Assembly: GCA_027621335.1 (NCBI GenBank)
Contig: JAQCAN010000069.1
Coordinates: 1-10,538, forward strand
Direction: 5' to 3'
Source of the DNA: Bacteroidota bacterium
Lineage (GTDB): Bacteria > Bacteroidota > Bacteroidia > Flavobacteriales_D > JABDKJ01
DNA: 10,538 bases
This document shows, piece by piece, positions 1 through 6,847 of the stretch; position 1 is the first letter of the stretch; every line of letters begins with the position of its first letter. Both the position numbers and the translations under genes were made by a program. The notes under the pieces were generated by a model that worked only from the letters and a program-made list of their open reading frames with translations, was not told where the DNA came from and did no database searches.

Positions 1-1631
1 CAACAGTACCTTATGTGTGCGGCAATCCTGATATCCAGGTGAACCTTGGAGCCTATGACCCTGATGGGGACGAATTAAGGTATAGCCTTGTTCCAGCACA
101 GCGGCCAACGACAGGCAATAACCACGTGGATATCGTCTATGAAGATGGATTCAGTGCAGAAGAACCTATAGAAGGCATGACCATTGACCCTCAAACGGGA
201 AGTTTGACCATAGATACCCAGATCATCGGTGAATATGTGGTAGCCATGCTCATCGAGGAATTAGATCCTGACGGCATTACCAAGTCATCTATGACCGTGG
301 ATGTCCAGTTCGTGGTCTCCACTTGTTCACCTTATCCACCGAGCATTCAAGGACCTGGAGTGTTAATGATATCCGAGGTGAACACAAACCTATCCGACAG
401 CATGCAGATCTCTGTATGTGAAGGCAGTGAGTTCTGCGTTTCCATGCAATTCGCCAGCGAAGATCCCAATGAGATACTCTCAGTGACGGCTAATTCGACT
501 GAAGTCCTGCCAGGTGCATCAATGAGTATCTCCGGAATCAATCCGGTGACCGTGGATATATGCTGGACCGCATCCAATATGAATGGGAACCGACTCCTGA
601 TCGTTTCAGTCGCAAATGATGACATACCTATTCCAACGGTAGTGTCGTATGGCATCGAGATCGTGGATATCGGAATCACCACATTGGACCTTGAACCTGA
701 ACAATTGATCTGTGGAACTGAAATCATCTTAAGCAATCCTTTACCTTTTGGTATGTGGTCATCTGAGGATGATGTAGACCTCAATGATCTTCAGAATGGA
801 ACAACGAGCGCCATGCTCCCTGCCATCGGGAGCCATCAATTTATTTGGGACTCTGGCTGTGTAAGTGACACCATCACCGTCATTGCCTACGATGAAGTTG
901 TGGCCAATGCTGGAATAGACCGCGAATTCTGCACAGGTAACACCTTGGTCCTGCAGGCGAATACCTTGGGTGAGAGTGAGTCAGGAACATGGCTCAGCGA
1001 TGAAGAGAATCCTGGATTTGTTGAATTCAGTGACGTGAACGACCCGATGGCGGTCATCACCCTTGAAGAATATGGGGCCTACACGTTCTATTGGCAAGTG
1101 GACAATCCTGCTTGTCAATCCATCGATGATGTCGTGATCAGGTTCAATGTCACAGAGCCTATGATAGCCCTCATAGGAAGCGAATTAGTTCTCCTGAACG
1201 AGGACATTGAATTAAACTACCAGTGGTTGTTGAACGGAGAGAGCATTCCGGGCGCCAACTCCACTGCCTATACTCCTGGTCCTGAGGATTTTGGCGCCTA
1301 CAGTGTCTTGGCTATAACGCCTGGTGGATGTTCATCCATAAGCACAAGCATCACTTGGGGCCCAACAGGGATTGAAGAATATGACCAAAGTGTGGTTACT
1401 GTTTACCCTAACCCCGCACTTCTGAATGGAAACCTCAACATTGAACTCAATGGACGTGAATTGGCCTATATCATGATCCTCGATTCCCATGGTAGAATTA
1501 CCTTGGAGCAAGCATTGACAAGCTCTTTCAGTCAGGTGGATATTGGAAAAATGTCAAAAGGACTTTATATCCTCAAAGTGATGGATGCGCAGGGGCTTCC
1601 TCTCACAGCTAGAAAACTCATCCTCTTGTAA
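1..1631 (+). CDS. Secreted Ig/PKD-like repeat protein with T9SS C-terminal sorting domain (5' partial)
   Basis: This is the C-terminal part of a large exported protein. The reading frame (from base 3) is open to the left edge, and the residues before the first possible start (a GTG at base 15) already fit the fold, so the true start lies outside the window. Numbering from that GTG, the region begins with a cadherin/Ig-like segment (DPDGDELRYSL near residue 16), then has Cys-containing Ig-like domains to about residue 230. A PKD-like repeat of the Bacteroidota type follows at about 300-365 (GTWLSDEENP, AYTFYWQV), then an Ig-like domain at about 401-450 (YQWLLNGESIPGAN). Residues 460-538 are a typical type A sorting tail: a VYPNP motif, a GLYILKV strand and a basic-hydrophobic end. 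In this family the tail directs export across the outer membrane by the type IX system and is usually removed. Function beyond a surface or adhesin-like role is unknown. A strong terminator follows, so it likely ends its transcription unit. Confidence 0.9.
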   Translation, partial: TVPYVCGNPDIQVNLGAYDPDGDELRYSLVPAQRPTTGNNHVDIVYEDGFSAEEPIEGMTIDPQTGSLTIDTQIIGEYVVAMLIEELDPDGITKSSMTVDVQFVVSTCSPYPPSIQGPGVLMISEVNTNLSDSMQISVCEGSEFCVSMQFASEDPNEILSVTANSTEVLPGASMSISGINPVTVDICWTASNMNGNRLLIVSVANDDIPIPTVVSYGIEIVDIGITTLDLEPEQLICGTEIILSNPLPFGMWSSEDDVDLNDLQNGTTSAMLPAIGSHQFIWDSGCVSDTITVIAYDEVVANAGIDREFCTGNTLVLQANTLGESESGTWLSDEENPGFVEFSDVNDPMAVITLEEYGAYTFYWQVDNPACQSIDDVVIRFNVTEPMIALIGSELVLLNEDIELNYQWLLNGESIPGANSTAYTPGPEDFGAYSVLAITPGGCSSISTSITWGPTGIEEYDQSVVTVYPNPALLNGNLNIELNGRELAYIMILDSHGRITLEQALTSSFSQVDIGKMSKGLYILKVMDAQGLPLTARKLILL

Positions 1632-1659
1632 AGCATTCGAGACAGACATAGGATAGCGC

Positions 1660-1695
1660 AAAAGGCCGTTTACTCTTCAGGGTAGACGGCCTTTT
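1660..1695 (+). terminator. Intrinsic terminator after the T9SS protein gene
   Basis: The left arm 1660-1675 pairs with 1680-1695 in a 16-bp stem (two G-U wobbles) around the tetraloop TTCA. The stem base is AAAAGGCCG against CGGCCTTTT, so the 3' arm supplies the U-tract and the A-tract makes it potentially bidirectional. It starts 28 bp after the stop codon of the preceding gene. Confidence 0.88.
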
Positions 1696-1784
1696 ATATG
1701 TTCCGTTCTCAAATTATCCGATGAAAATCCATCGTCACAATAACTTAAAAACTCTATTATTGAATGAACCATTACTCCTATACC

Positions 1785-2193
1785 ATGAATGATTCAATGA
1801 CTTCTGACGGGTTCCCTATCGCACTCATGTTGATTGTCTTCAGTGTGACCCTTCTCATGATTGTCTCTATGTAGAAAGTTTTCGAGAAGGCCGGCCAGCC
1901 TGGATGGACTAGCATCATACCCTTCTTGAACCTTTATATTATGACCAAGATAGTTGGCAAACCAGGCTACTGGGTCCTGTTGATGCTGATTCCGTTCATA
2001 GGTCTGATATGGTCCGTTTGGACCTATAATATGCTTTCCAAGAGCTTTGGCAAAACTGAGAGTTTTACCCTTGGGCTCGTCTTGTTGAATTTCATCTTCT
2101 GGCCTATTTTTGGCCTTCGGAGATGCAAAGTATATAGGCCCTTATGGGTCTGGTGGAGATAAGAATCTGGGCTCTGAGGTCCTTGATGCGTAG
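1785..2193 (+). pseudogene. Broken DUF5684-like small membrane protein gene (nonsense codon plus frameshift)
   Basis: From ATG 1785 the frame encodes a hydrophobic N-terminus (IALMLIVFSVTLLMIVSM), then hits TAG at 1872-1874. It continues in the same frame as KVFEKAGQPGWTSIIPFLNLY, a hydrophobic helix (YWVLLMLIPFIGLIWSVW) and SKSFGKTESFTLGLVLL. I recognise this as the small DUF5684-type membrane family, where the residue after VSM is normally Trp; TAG is one G-to-A change from TGG. At the 3' end the frame turns to unrelated residues, but removing one T from the T5 run at 2107-2111 restores PILAFGDAKYIGPYG, the family's conserved ending, followed by GSGGDKNLGSEVLDA and a stop at 2191-2193. Two separate lesions in about 400 bp argue for a decaying gene, though sequencing or assembly error is possible. 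A shorter product starting at ATG 1941 or similar cannot be excluded. Family function is unknown. Confidence 0.8.
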
Positions 2194-2221
2194 GCAGCAC
2201 TAATCATATTCAATTTTTCTT

Positions 2222-2245
2222 GATACCAACCTTCGGGTTGGTATC
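2222..2245 (+). terminator. Perfect 10-bp hairpin with UUCG tetraloop after the broken membrane gene
   Basis: GATACCAACC (2222-2231) pairs perfectly with GGTTGGTATC (2236-2245) around TTCG, giving the very stable C(UUCG)G loop. The downstream tail GTTGTTCTT is only moderately U-rich, so it may be a terminator or a stabilising 3' end. It lies 29 bp after the restored end of the pseudogene and about 46 bp ahead of the HMG-CoA reductase start. Confidence 0.7.
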
Positions 2246-2266
2246 GTTGTTCTTACCGTATTTTTG
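2238..2266 (+). promoter_or_regulatory. Predicted Bacteroidota-type promoter for the HMG-CoA reductase operon
   Basis: TATTTTTG at 2259-2266 is an exact match to the Bacteroidota -7 element TAnnTTTG. A TTG at 2238-2240 sits 18 bp upstream, within the accepted range for the -33 element. Transcription would start near 2270-2273 and give a leader of about 20 nt before ATG 2292. The TTG lies inside the right arm of the preceding hairpin. Prediction from motif only. Confidence 0.5.
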
Positions 2267-2291
2267 ATGATTATAGTAGACTAAATATCTG

Positions 2292-3632
2292 ATGAACAAA
2301 CGCATCAAAGGTTTTTCAAAGCTCTCCAAGGAGGCAAAGATGGAATGGTTGGTCCAGTCCTACTTTAATGGTGATGGGACTAAAATCGAGGAACTGAAGG
2401 ACTATTGGCACAAGGATCCCAAACGGCAGTCTCTGCATGACGAATTCATTGAGAACAGCCTGAGCAACTTCTTCATCCCTTATGGAGTTGCACCCAACTT
2501 CGTTATCAACGGAAAGGATTATTGCATTCCGTTCGCCATTGAAGAAAGCTCGGTGGTTGCGGCTTCAGCTAAAGCGGCCGCATTCTGGTCCGAACGTGGA
2601 GGGTTCAAGTCGGAAGTGCTCAGTATGAGGAAAATCGGACATGTCCATTTCACCTGGGCCATCGACCCTCAGAAGGTCAGGACGTTCTTCTACGACATCA
2701 AACAGGAACTCTTCAAGGGTACTGAGGACCTGACGGCCAACATGCGCCAACGTGGCGGAGGAATCATAGACATAGAACTGATCGATCGATCGGACATTGA
2801 ATCGAACTACTTCCAGTTGAAGGGCATTTTCGAGACCCGAGATGCCATGGGTGCCAATTTCATCAATTCCATTTTGGAGCGTTTTTCTAGTATCTGGAGA
2901 GATAAGGTGGAGAGCAGCCAAGTATTTTCCGAGAAGGAAAAGGAAAGTCTGCTCATCATCATGTGCATCCTTTCCAATTATAGCCCTGAATGCATCGTCA
3001 GATCTGAAGTGAGTTGTAAAGTGGAGGATCTATTCAATGGCAAAGGGGATTTCCCTGCTGAGCTCTTTGCGGAAAAATTCAAGCAAGCTGTCCGCATAGC
3101 GACCATAGAGCCTTACCGCGCCACCACGCACAACAAAGGCATAATGAATGGCATTGATGCGGTTGTCATAGCCACGGGCAATGACTTCAGGGCTGTAGAG
3201 GCCTGCGCCCATACCTATGCTAGCCGTGATGGCCAATACCGAAGTTTGACCCGATGTACCGTAGAGGAGGGAGTCTTCCGTTTCTGGATAGAGATCCCTA
3301 TGGCCTTGGGCACGGTCGGGGGTATCACAAACCTTCACCCTATGGTGAAATTTTCTTTGGATCTGCTCGGCCATCCAAGTGCGGAGGAGTTGATGCAGAT
3401 CATCTCTTGTGCAGGCCTTGCGCAGAATTTCGGTGCAGTGGCTTCATTGGTCACCACGGGCATCCAACAAGGACACATGAAGATGCACCTCATGAACATC
3501 ATGAATACCTTGGAATGTACCCATGAAGAAAAAGCACAGATCATTGAACACTTCAAGACAGACACGGTCAGCGTGGCTGCTGTGACTGCGGTTTTCAAAT
3601 CCATTAGAGGAAAAGCCACCAAGCCTTCCTGA
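2292..3632 (+). CDS. mvaA: Class II hydroxymethylglutaryl-CoA reductase
   Basis: This enzyme interconverts HMG-CoA and mevalonate with NAD(P)H. It is recognised as class II (the Pseudomonas mevalonii type, often auto-labelled 'degradative') by its length of 446 residues and conserved blocks: FAIEESSVVAAS (82-92), with the catalytic Glu at 84-85; DAMGAN (184-189); THNKGIMNGID (279-289), with catalytic Lys282; ATGNDFRAVEA (294-304), with catalytic Asp298; and the C-terminal flap GIQQGHMKMH (390-399), with catalytic His395. All four catalytic positions are present, so the enzyme should be active. The family is cytosolic and soluble. In Bacteroidota that use the mevalonate route this class normally serves isoprenoid synthesis, so the degradative label is probably wrong here; that is inference, as no other pathway gene is in the window. 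The start at ATG 2292 fits the predicted promoter. The next gene begins 26 bp downstream on the same strand. Confidence 0.95.
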   Translation: MNKRIKGFSKLSKEAKMEWLVQSYFNGDGTKIEELKDYWHKDPKRQSLHDEFIENSLSNFFIPYGVAPNFVINGKDYCIPFAIEESSVVAASAKAAAFWSERGGFKSEVLSMRKIGHVHFTWAIDPQKVRTFFYDIKQELFKGTEDLTANMRQRGGGIIDIELIDRSDIESNYFQLKGIFETRDAMGANFINSILERFSSIWRDKVESSQVFSEKEKESLLIIMCILSNYSPECIVRSEVSCKVEDLFNGKGDFPAELFAEKFKQAVRIATIEPYRATTHNKGIMNGIDAVVIATGNDFRAVEACAHTYASRDGQYRSLTRCTVEEGVFRFWIEIPMALGTVGGITNLHPMVKFSLDLLGHPSAEELMQIISCAGLAQNFGAVASLVTTGIQQGHMKMHLMNIMNTLECTHEEKAQIIEHFKTDTVSVAAVTAVFKSIRGKATKPS

Positions 3633-3658
3633 ATTCCAACCTCCTAAGTCCCTGACCT

Positions 3659-4597
3659 ATGCCTGTGCAGATAGATAGAAGCCGATTGACCGAAGTGTCC
3701 TCCTTGGAGATGTTCGCACGAGAGGTTGTAGAAGGGTTCATCGTAGGTATGCATAAAAGCCCTTTTCATGGTTTTTCTGTTGAGTTCGCAGAGCATCGCC
3801 AGTACAATCTAGGGGATAGCACCCGTCATATCGATTGGAAACTCTACGGACGCACGGATAAGCTCTATCTAAAGAAATATGAGGAAGAGACGAATCTGAG
3901 AGCTAGATTGATCATAGATACCTCAGCCTCCATGTATTACCCAGAGGGCTCTGACTTATCAGAAGGAAAATACAACAAGATCCAGTTCAGCATCTACGGA
4001 GCAGCGGCATTGACCGAGTTGTTCAAAAAGCAAAGGGATGCGGTCGGTCTGAGTCTCTTCTCGGAGCAGGTGAAACTGCACACAGAATGCAAGACCAGCC
4101 CAGCACACCAGCGCTATCTCTATGAAAGGATGGAAGAATTGCTGAAGCATCCAAAAGTCACCAGCTCAAAAGGAACGAATCTCATCACCTCACTGCATGA
4201 GATCGCTGAGCAGACTCACAGGCGCTCTGTGGTCATCCTCTTCTCTGACATGCTCGACAGTGACTCAGAACATGCCGAGGCCCTTTTTGATGCTCTTCAA
4301 CACTTGAAGCACAATAAGCATGAGGTCATCCTCTTCCATGTTCATGACGCGGTAACAGAATTGTCTTTCGACTTCGAGAATCGTCCCTACACCTTCATTG
4401 ACTCTGAAACGGGAGAAGAACTGAAGGTCCAACCAGGTGAGGTGAAGGAAGCATATGTGAAAGCCGTATCTGCCCACTACGAGGAGATGAAACAACGGTG
4501 CACTCAATACCATATCGATTTTGTTCCGGCAGACATCAGAGCTGGATTCAACGATATCCTGGTAGCCTATCTCATCAAGCGAAAAATGATGAAGTGA
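3659..4597 (+). CDS. DUF58 (vWA-like, MIDAS-containing) protein
   Basis: The protein has 312 residues. The N-terminal half carries the DUF58 signature HGFSVEFAEHRQYNLGDS (37-54), followed by HIDWKLYGRTDKLYLKKYEE (57-76). The following von Willebrand A-like domain has a complete metal-ion-dependent adhesion site: DTSAS at 87-91, Thr173 in KGTN, and Asp197 in FSD. There is no signal peptide or membrane helix, so it is probably cytoplasmic. Family members usually sit next to a MoxR-type AAA+ ATPase and Bat/BatA-type proteins and are thought to act as partners in assembly or quality control of complexes. No MoxR gene is adjacent here: upstream is HMG-CoA reductase and downstream a convergent DUF4126 gene. 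It is probably co-transcribed with the reductase. The exact role is unknown; the family call is firm. Confidence 0.9.
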   Translation: MPVQIDRSRLTEVSSLEMFAREVVEGFIVGMHKSPFHGFSVEFAEHRQYNLGDSTRHIDWKLYGRTDKLYLKKYEEETNLRARLIIDTSASMYYPEGSDLSEGKYNKIQFSIYGAAALTELFKKQRDAVGLSLFSEQVKLHTECKTSPAHQRYLYERMEELLKHPKVTSSKGTNLITSLHEIAEQTHRRSVVILFSDMLDSDSEHAEALFDALQHLKHNKHEVILFHVHDAVTELSFDFENRPYTFIDSETGEELKVQPGEVKEAYVKAVSAHYEEMKQRCTQYHIDFVPADIRAGFNDILVAYLIKRKMMK

Positions 4598-4599
4598 CC

Positions 4600-5202
4600 T
4601 CAAATGGTCAGATCAGAAGACTTCTTTCTTCTAGAAGCCACCCTCCTCACCCCTCTGAAAAGCATATAGATCAGAATGAGGATGAATCCGAAGGCCATAA
4701 GTGGAATGAACCAGGCCAAAAGGGAAACAAAGATGGCAGCTCCAGTCTCCGCAGTTGAGACGACAGGGTTACCCAAACCAGCGGTAGTTGCGGTACTAAT
4801 CAAACGCGTCTTAGCCCCAAGCCCCTTGATGACTCCGGCCAATCCGCCTCCTGCAATCAAGGCAATGCTCCATTTCAATAAGGGATCCAATTCGACCATG
4901 GTACTCATACTCACCAAGGTTCCAGCTATGGCCGCAAGCGGAATGGCTATGCTATCGAGGAAATTGTCGACAACAGGAAGGTAATAGCCCGCCAATTCCA
5001 GAAGACTTGCAATTCCAAAGGATAAAAGAGCTGGCAACTGTCCCATCCATGCGAAATCCTCTCCGAGCCACTCCACACCGATGTCGAAGTAAGAGCAAAG
5101 ACTGACGATGAATAGAGGAACAAAAACCCTGAAGCCGCAGGCTGCGGCCAAACTGATGCCAATGGCAATGGACAAAACTACTTCCATCGCAGAAAGATAC
5201 AT
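4600..5202 (-). CDS. DUF4126-family membrane protein
   Basis: A 200-residue integral membrane protein, probably in the inner membrane. Hydrophobic segments lie near residues 7-36, 56-74, 83-104, 110-127 and 155-182, with a positively charged tail (RRVASRRKKS, 186-195). The N-terminal segment has the DUF4126 feature AACGFRVFVPL (20-30), and the middle carries the Gly-rich stretch AGGGLAGVIKGLGAKTR (117-133) followed by GNPVVSTAET, which in this family precedes the last helix. Function is unknown for the family. The chosen start is ATG at 5202; an in-frame ATG at 5187 would remove five residues and is also plausible. Its stop is 2 bp from the stop of the convergent DUF58 gene. It shares a 64-bp upstream region with the divergent glycosyltransferase gene; I see no clear promoter on this strand. 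Confidence 0.85.
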   Translation of the reverse strand: MYLSAMEVVLSIAIGISLAAACGFRVFVPLFIVSLCSYFDIGVEWLGEDFAWMGQLPALLSFGIASLLELAGYYLPVVDNFLDSIAIPLAAIAGTLVSMSTMVELDPLLKWSIALIAGGGLAGVIKGLGAKTRLISTATTAGLGNPVVSTAETGAAIFVSLLAWFIPLMAFGFILILIYMLFRGVRRVASRRKKSSDLTI

Positions 5203-5266
5203 CTAATTGACCTTTATCGGTCTATGGCCCGTCCTATTGGAAAGGCATACCAAGTATATTAGGCAG

Positions 5267-6319
5267 ATGAATTCCAGTGACCTCACCCTTCTTATCGTTG
5301 AGCCTTTCATGAGGGGTTCACATGCCCTTTGGGCGGAGGGGATGGTGAACCGTTGGCAAGGGAAGGCAGTCATCCATTCCCTTCCTGGAAGACATTGGAA
5401 ATGGCGTATGTATGGAGCGGCCATCACTCTAGCTGAACGATATAAGAAAGACGAATTCAGACCAGATGTCATCCTGTGCTCCGACATGCTGGATCTCGCC
5501 ACTTATCTTGGGCTTATCGGTCGTGAAAAAGGAGAATCAAGAATCATCCTTTATATGCATGAGAACCAGCTGACCTATCCTTGGTCCGCAGCGGACCGTG
5601 ACCTAGATTCGGGCAGGAACCGACATTATGCCTTCACGAACTACACATCTTGTCTGGCGGCAGATGAAGTGCATTTCAACAGCCGATACCACATGATCAG
5701 TTTTCTGAATGCCCTTCCTGAATTCCTCAATGCGTTTCCAGATCATCAAGAACTTAAGAATGTCGATCGTATCGCGCGGAAAAGCATCATCTCTCCTATC
5801 CTACTGAATCTTCATGGGCCGCTCTCTATTTCGAAGGCCAGAGACAGAACTCCCTTGATTCTTTGGAACCATCGCTGGGAATATGACAAAGGCCCTGATG
5901 AGTTCTTCGAGGCCTTGATCGCATTGAAGCACGCAGGATTCAATTTCAGATTGGCCGTAACCGGAGAATCCTACCAGAAGTCGCCACCTTGCTTTGATAT
6001 TGCAAAAGATGCTCTGATGGACCATATCATCCATTGGGGTTATATGGGCTCACGTGAAGCTTACATTGCCTTATTGCGTGAAGCAGATATTCTGCCGGTC
6101 ACGTCCATACAGGACTTCTTTGGTATCAGTATTGTCGAAGCCATTGACGCAGGAGTATACCCCATGCTTCCTGATCGGCTGAGTTATCCTGAACTTCTTG
6201 AAGGAAATGATGGACATTTATACCAAGGTAGAATGCTTACCGCTCTAAGGGCATGCATGGAATCAAAGGCTTGGGCGGATTTCAAACCTATAGACATGAA
6301 ACGATTTGCCGTGGCATGA
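5267..6319 (+). CDS. DUF3524/GT4 glycosyltransferase, homologue of tRNA-queuosine alpha-mannosyltransferase (QTMAN/GTDC1)
   Basis: A 350-residue GT-B type glycosyltransferase. The N-terminal domain (about 1-170) carries the DUF3524 blocks: LLIVEPFMRGSHALWAEG (8-25), LPGRHWKWRMYGAA (39-52), CSDMLDLATYLGL (71-83), MHENQLTYPW (97-106) and the pair AFTNYTSCLAADEVHFNS (122-139). The C-terminal GT4-like domain has WNHRWEYDKGPDEF (200-213) and the nucleotide-sugar motif DFFGISIVEAIDAG (283-296). The best characterised member is human GTDC1, which adds mannose from GDP-mannose to queuosine-34 of cytosolic tRNA-Asp; the role of bacterial members is not clear to me, so the substrate is inference. I choose ATG 5267 over an in-frame TTG at 5207 because the conserved fold begins right after it. 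It lacks a signal peptide and is probably cytosolic. The SixA-type gene follows 18 bp downstream in a likely operon. Confidence 0.88.
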   Translation: MNSSDLTLLIVEPFMRGSHALWAEGMVNRWQGKAVIHSLPGRHWKWRMYGAAITLAERYKKDEFRPDVILCSDMLDLATYLGLIGREKGESRIILYMHENQLTYPWSAADRDLDSGRNRHYAFTNYTSCLAADEVHFNSRYHMISFLNALPEFLNAFPDHQELKNVDRIARKSIISPILLNLHGPLSISKARDRTPLILWNHRWEYDKGPDEFFEALIALKHAGFNFRLAVTGESYQKSPPCFDIAKDALMDHIIHWGYMGSREAYIALLREADILPVTSIQDFFGISIVEAIDAGVYPMLPDRLSYPELLEGNDGHLYQGRMLTALRACMESKAWADFKPIDMKRFAVA

Positions 6320-6337
6320 ATGTTTAAATAATCAGAT

Positions 6338-6844
6338 ATGAAAACCTTATACATACATAGACATGCGAAGTCGGATTGGGACTCCGGTGCGAAATCTGAC
6401 CACGATCGTCCATTGAACACTAGAGGAAAAAAGAATGCCGGTTTCATGGCTGAGAAGTTCAAGGACGAAAAGATAGCCATGGACTTTCTGCTCAGCAGCA
6501 CGGCTACCCGTGCTAAGGACACAATGCGTTATTATCAATCCCAACTTGGCCTCTTTGAAGAGCACACACAACTGGAAAGACGAATCTATGGGGCCGGAGT
6601 CAGAGAGATGGTGAGCGTTATAGAAGATATCACGGACGACTATGACACTGTTATGATCTTTGGACATAATCCTACTTTCACAGATCTCTGTAGCCATCTG
6701 GATCATCATTTCTACGATGACCTGGTCACTTGTTCACGGGTGAAAGTCGAACTGGATATAGACTCCTGGAAGGAAATCCATGAGAACTGCGGACGGGTGA
6801 AAGAACACATTTATCCAAAGCAATTCCCTGAAATGAGAGAATAA
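6338..6844 (+). CDS. sixA: SixA-type histidine phosphatase family protein
   Basis: A 168-residue protein of the histidine phosphatase (phosphoglycerate mutase-like) superfamily, small SixA branch. The catalytic RHG motif appears as RHAK with Arg8 and nucleophile His9. Arg58 lies in SSTATRAKDT (53-62), and the second catalytic His110 lies in FGHNP (108-112). The spacing and length match SixA-type enzymes, of which the E. coli member dephosphorylates phosphohistidine on phosphotransfer proteins. In Bacteroidota the substrate is not established, so 'histidine phosphatase' is the safe description. No signal peptide is visible. The gene is 18 bp after the QTMAN-like gene and probably shares its transcript. 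Its stop is 3 bp from the stop of the convergent TPR gene. Confidence 0.88.
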   Translation: MKTLYIHRHAKSDWDSGAKSDHDRPLNTRGKKNAGFMAEKFKDEKIAMDFLLSSTATRAKDTMRYYQSQLGLFEEHTQLERRIYGAGVREMVSVIEDITDDYDTVMIFGHNPTFTDLCSHLDHHFYDDLVTCSRVKVELDIDSWKEIHENCGRVKEHIYPKQFPEMRE

Positions 6845-6847
6845 GGG

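Noticed and set aside
347..784. 145-codon open frame on the minus strand inside the T9SS protein gene
   Set aside because: It is fully antisense to a clearly real coding sequence, shows no family motif and no promoter; the same applies to the other antisense open frames, such as 2565-2921, 3030-3374 and 8059-8463.
1755..1762. TATTATTG as a -7 element for the broken membrane gene
   Set aside because: One mismatch to the consensus and no TTG at a suitable distance upstream.
1872..1874. TAG as a recoded (Sec/Pyl or read-through) codon in the DUF5684-like gene
   Set aside because: The family has Trp there and a single G-to-A change explains it; a second lesion downstream points to decay, and another gene here (the TPR protein) uses TAG as a normal stop.
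2780..2792. Tandem GATC run inside the HMG-CoA reductase gene
   Set aside because: It encodes the ordinary LIDRSD stretch in frame and is too short to be a repeat element.
4595..4610. TGACC/GGTCA inverted repeat spanning the two convergent stop codons
   Set aside because: A 5-bp stem without a U-tract; it falls within coding and stop sequence and is likely chance. The nearby 10-bp palindrome CTTCTAGAAG (4628-4637) is likewise inside a coding region.
5207..5266. Upstream in-frame extension of the glycosyltransferase from a TTG codon
   Set aside because: The extra 20 residues do not fit the family's N-terminus, and using them would leave only 4 bp to the divergent DUF4126 start.
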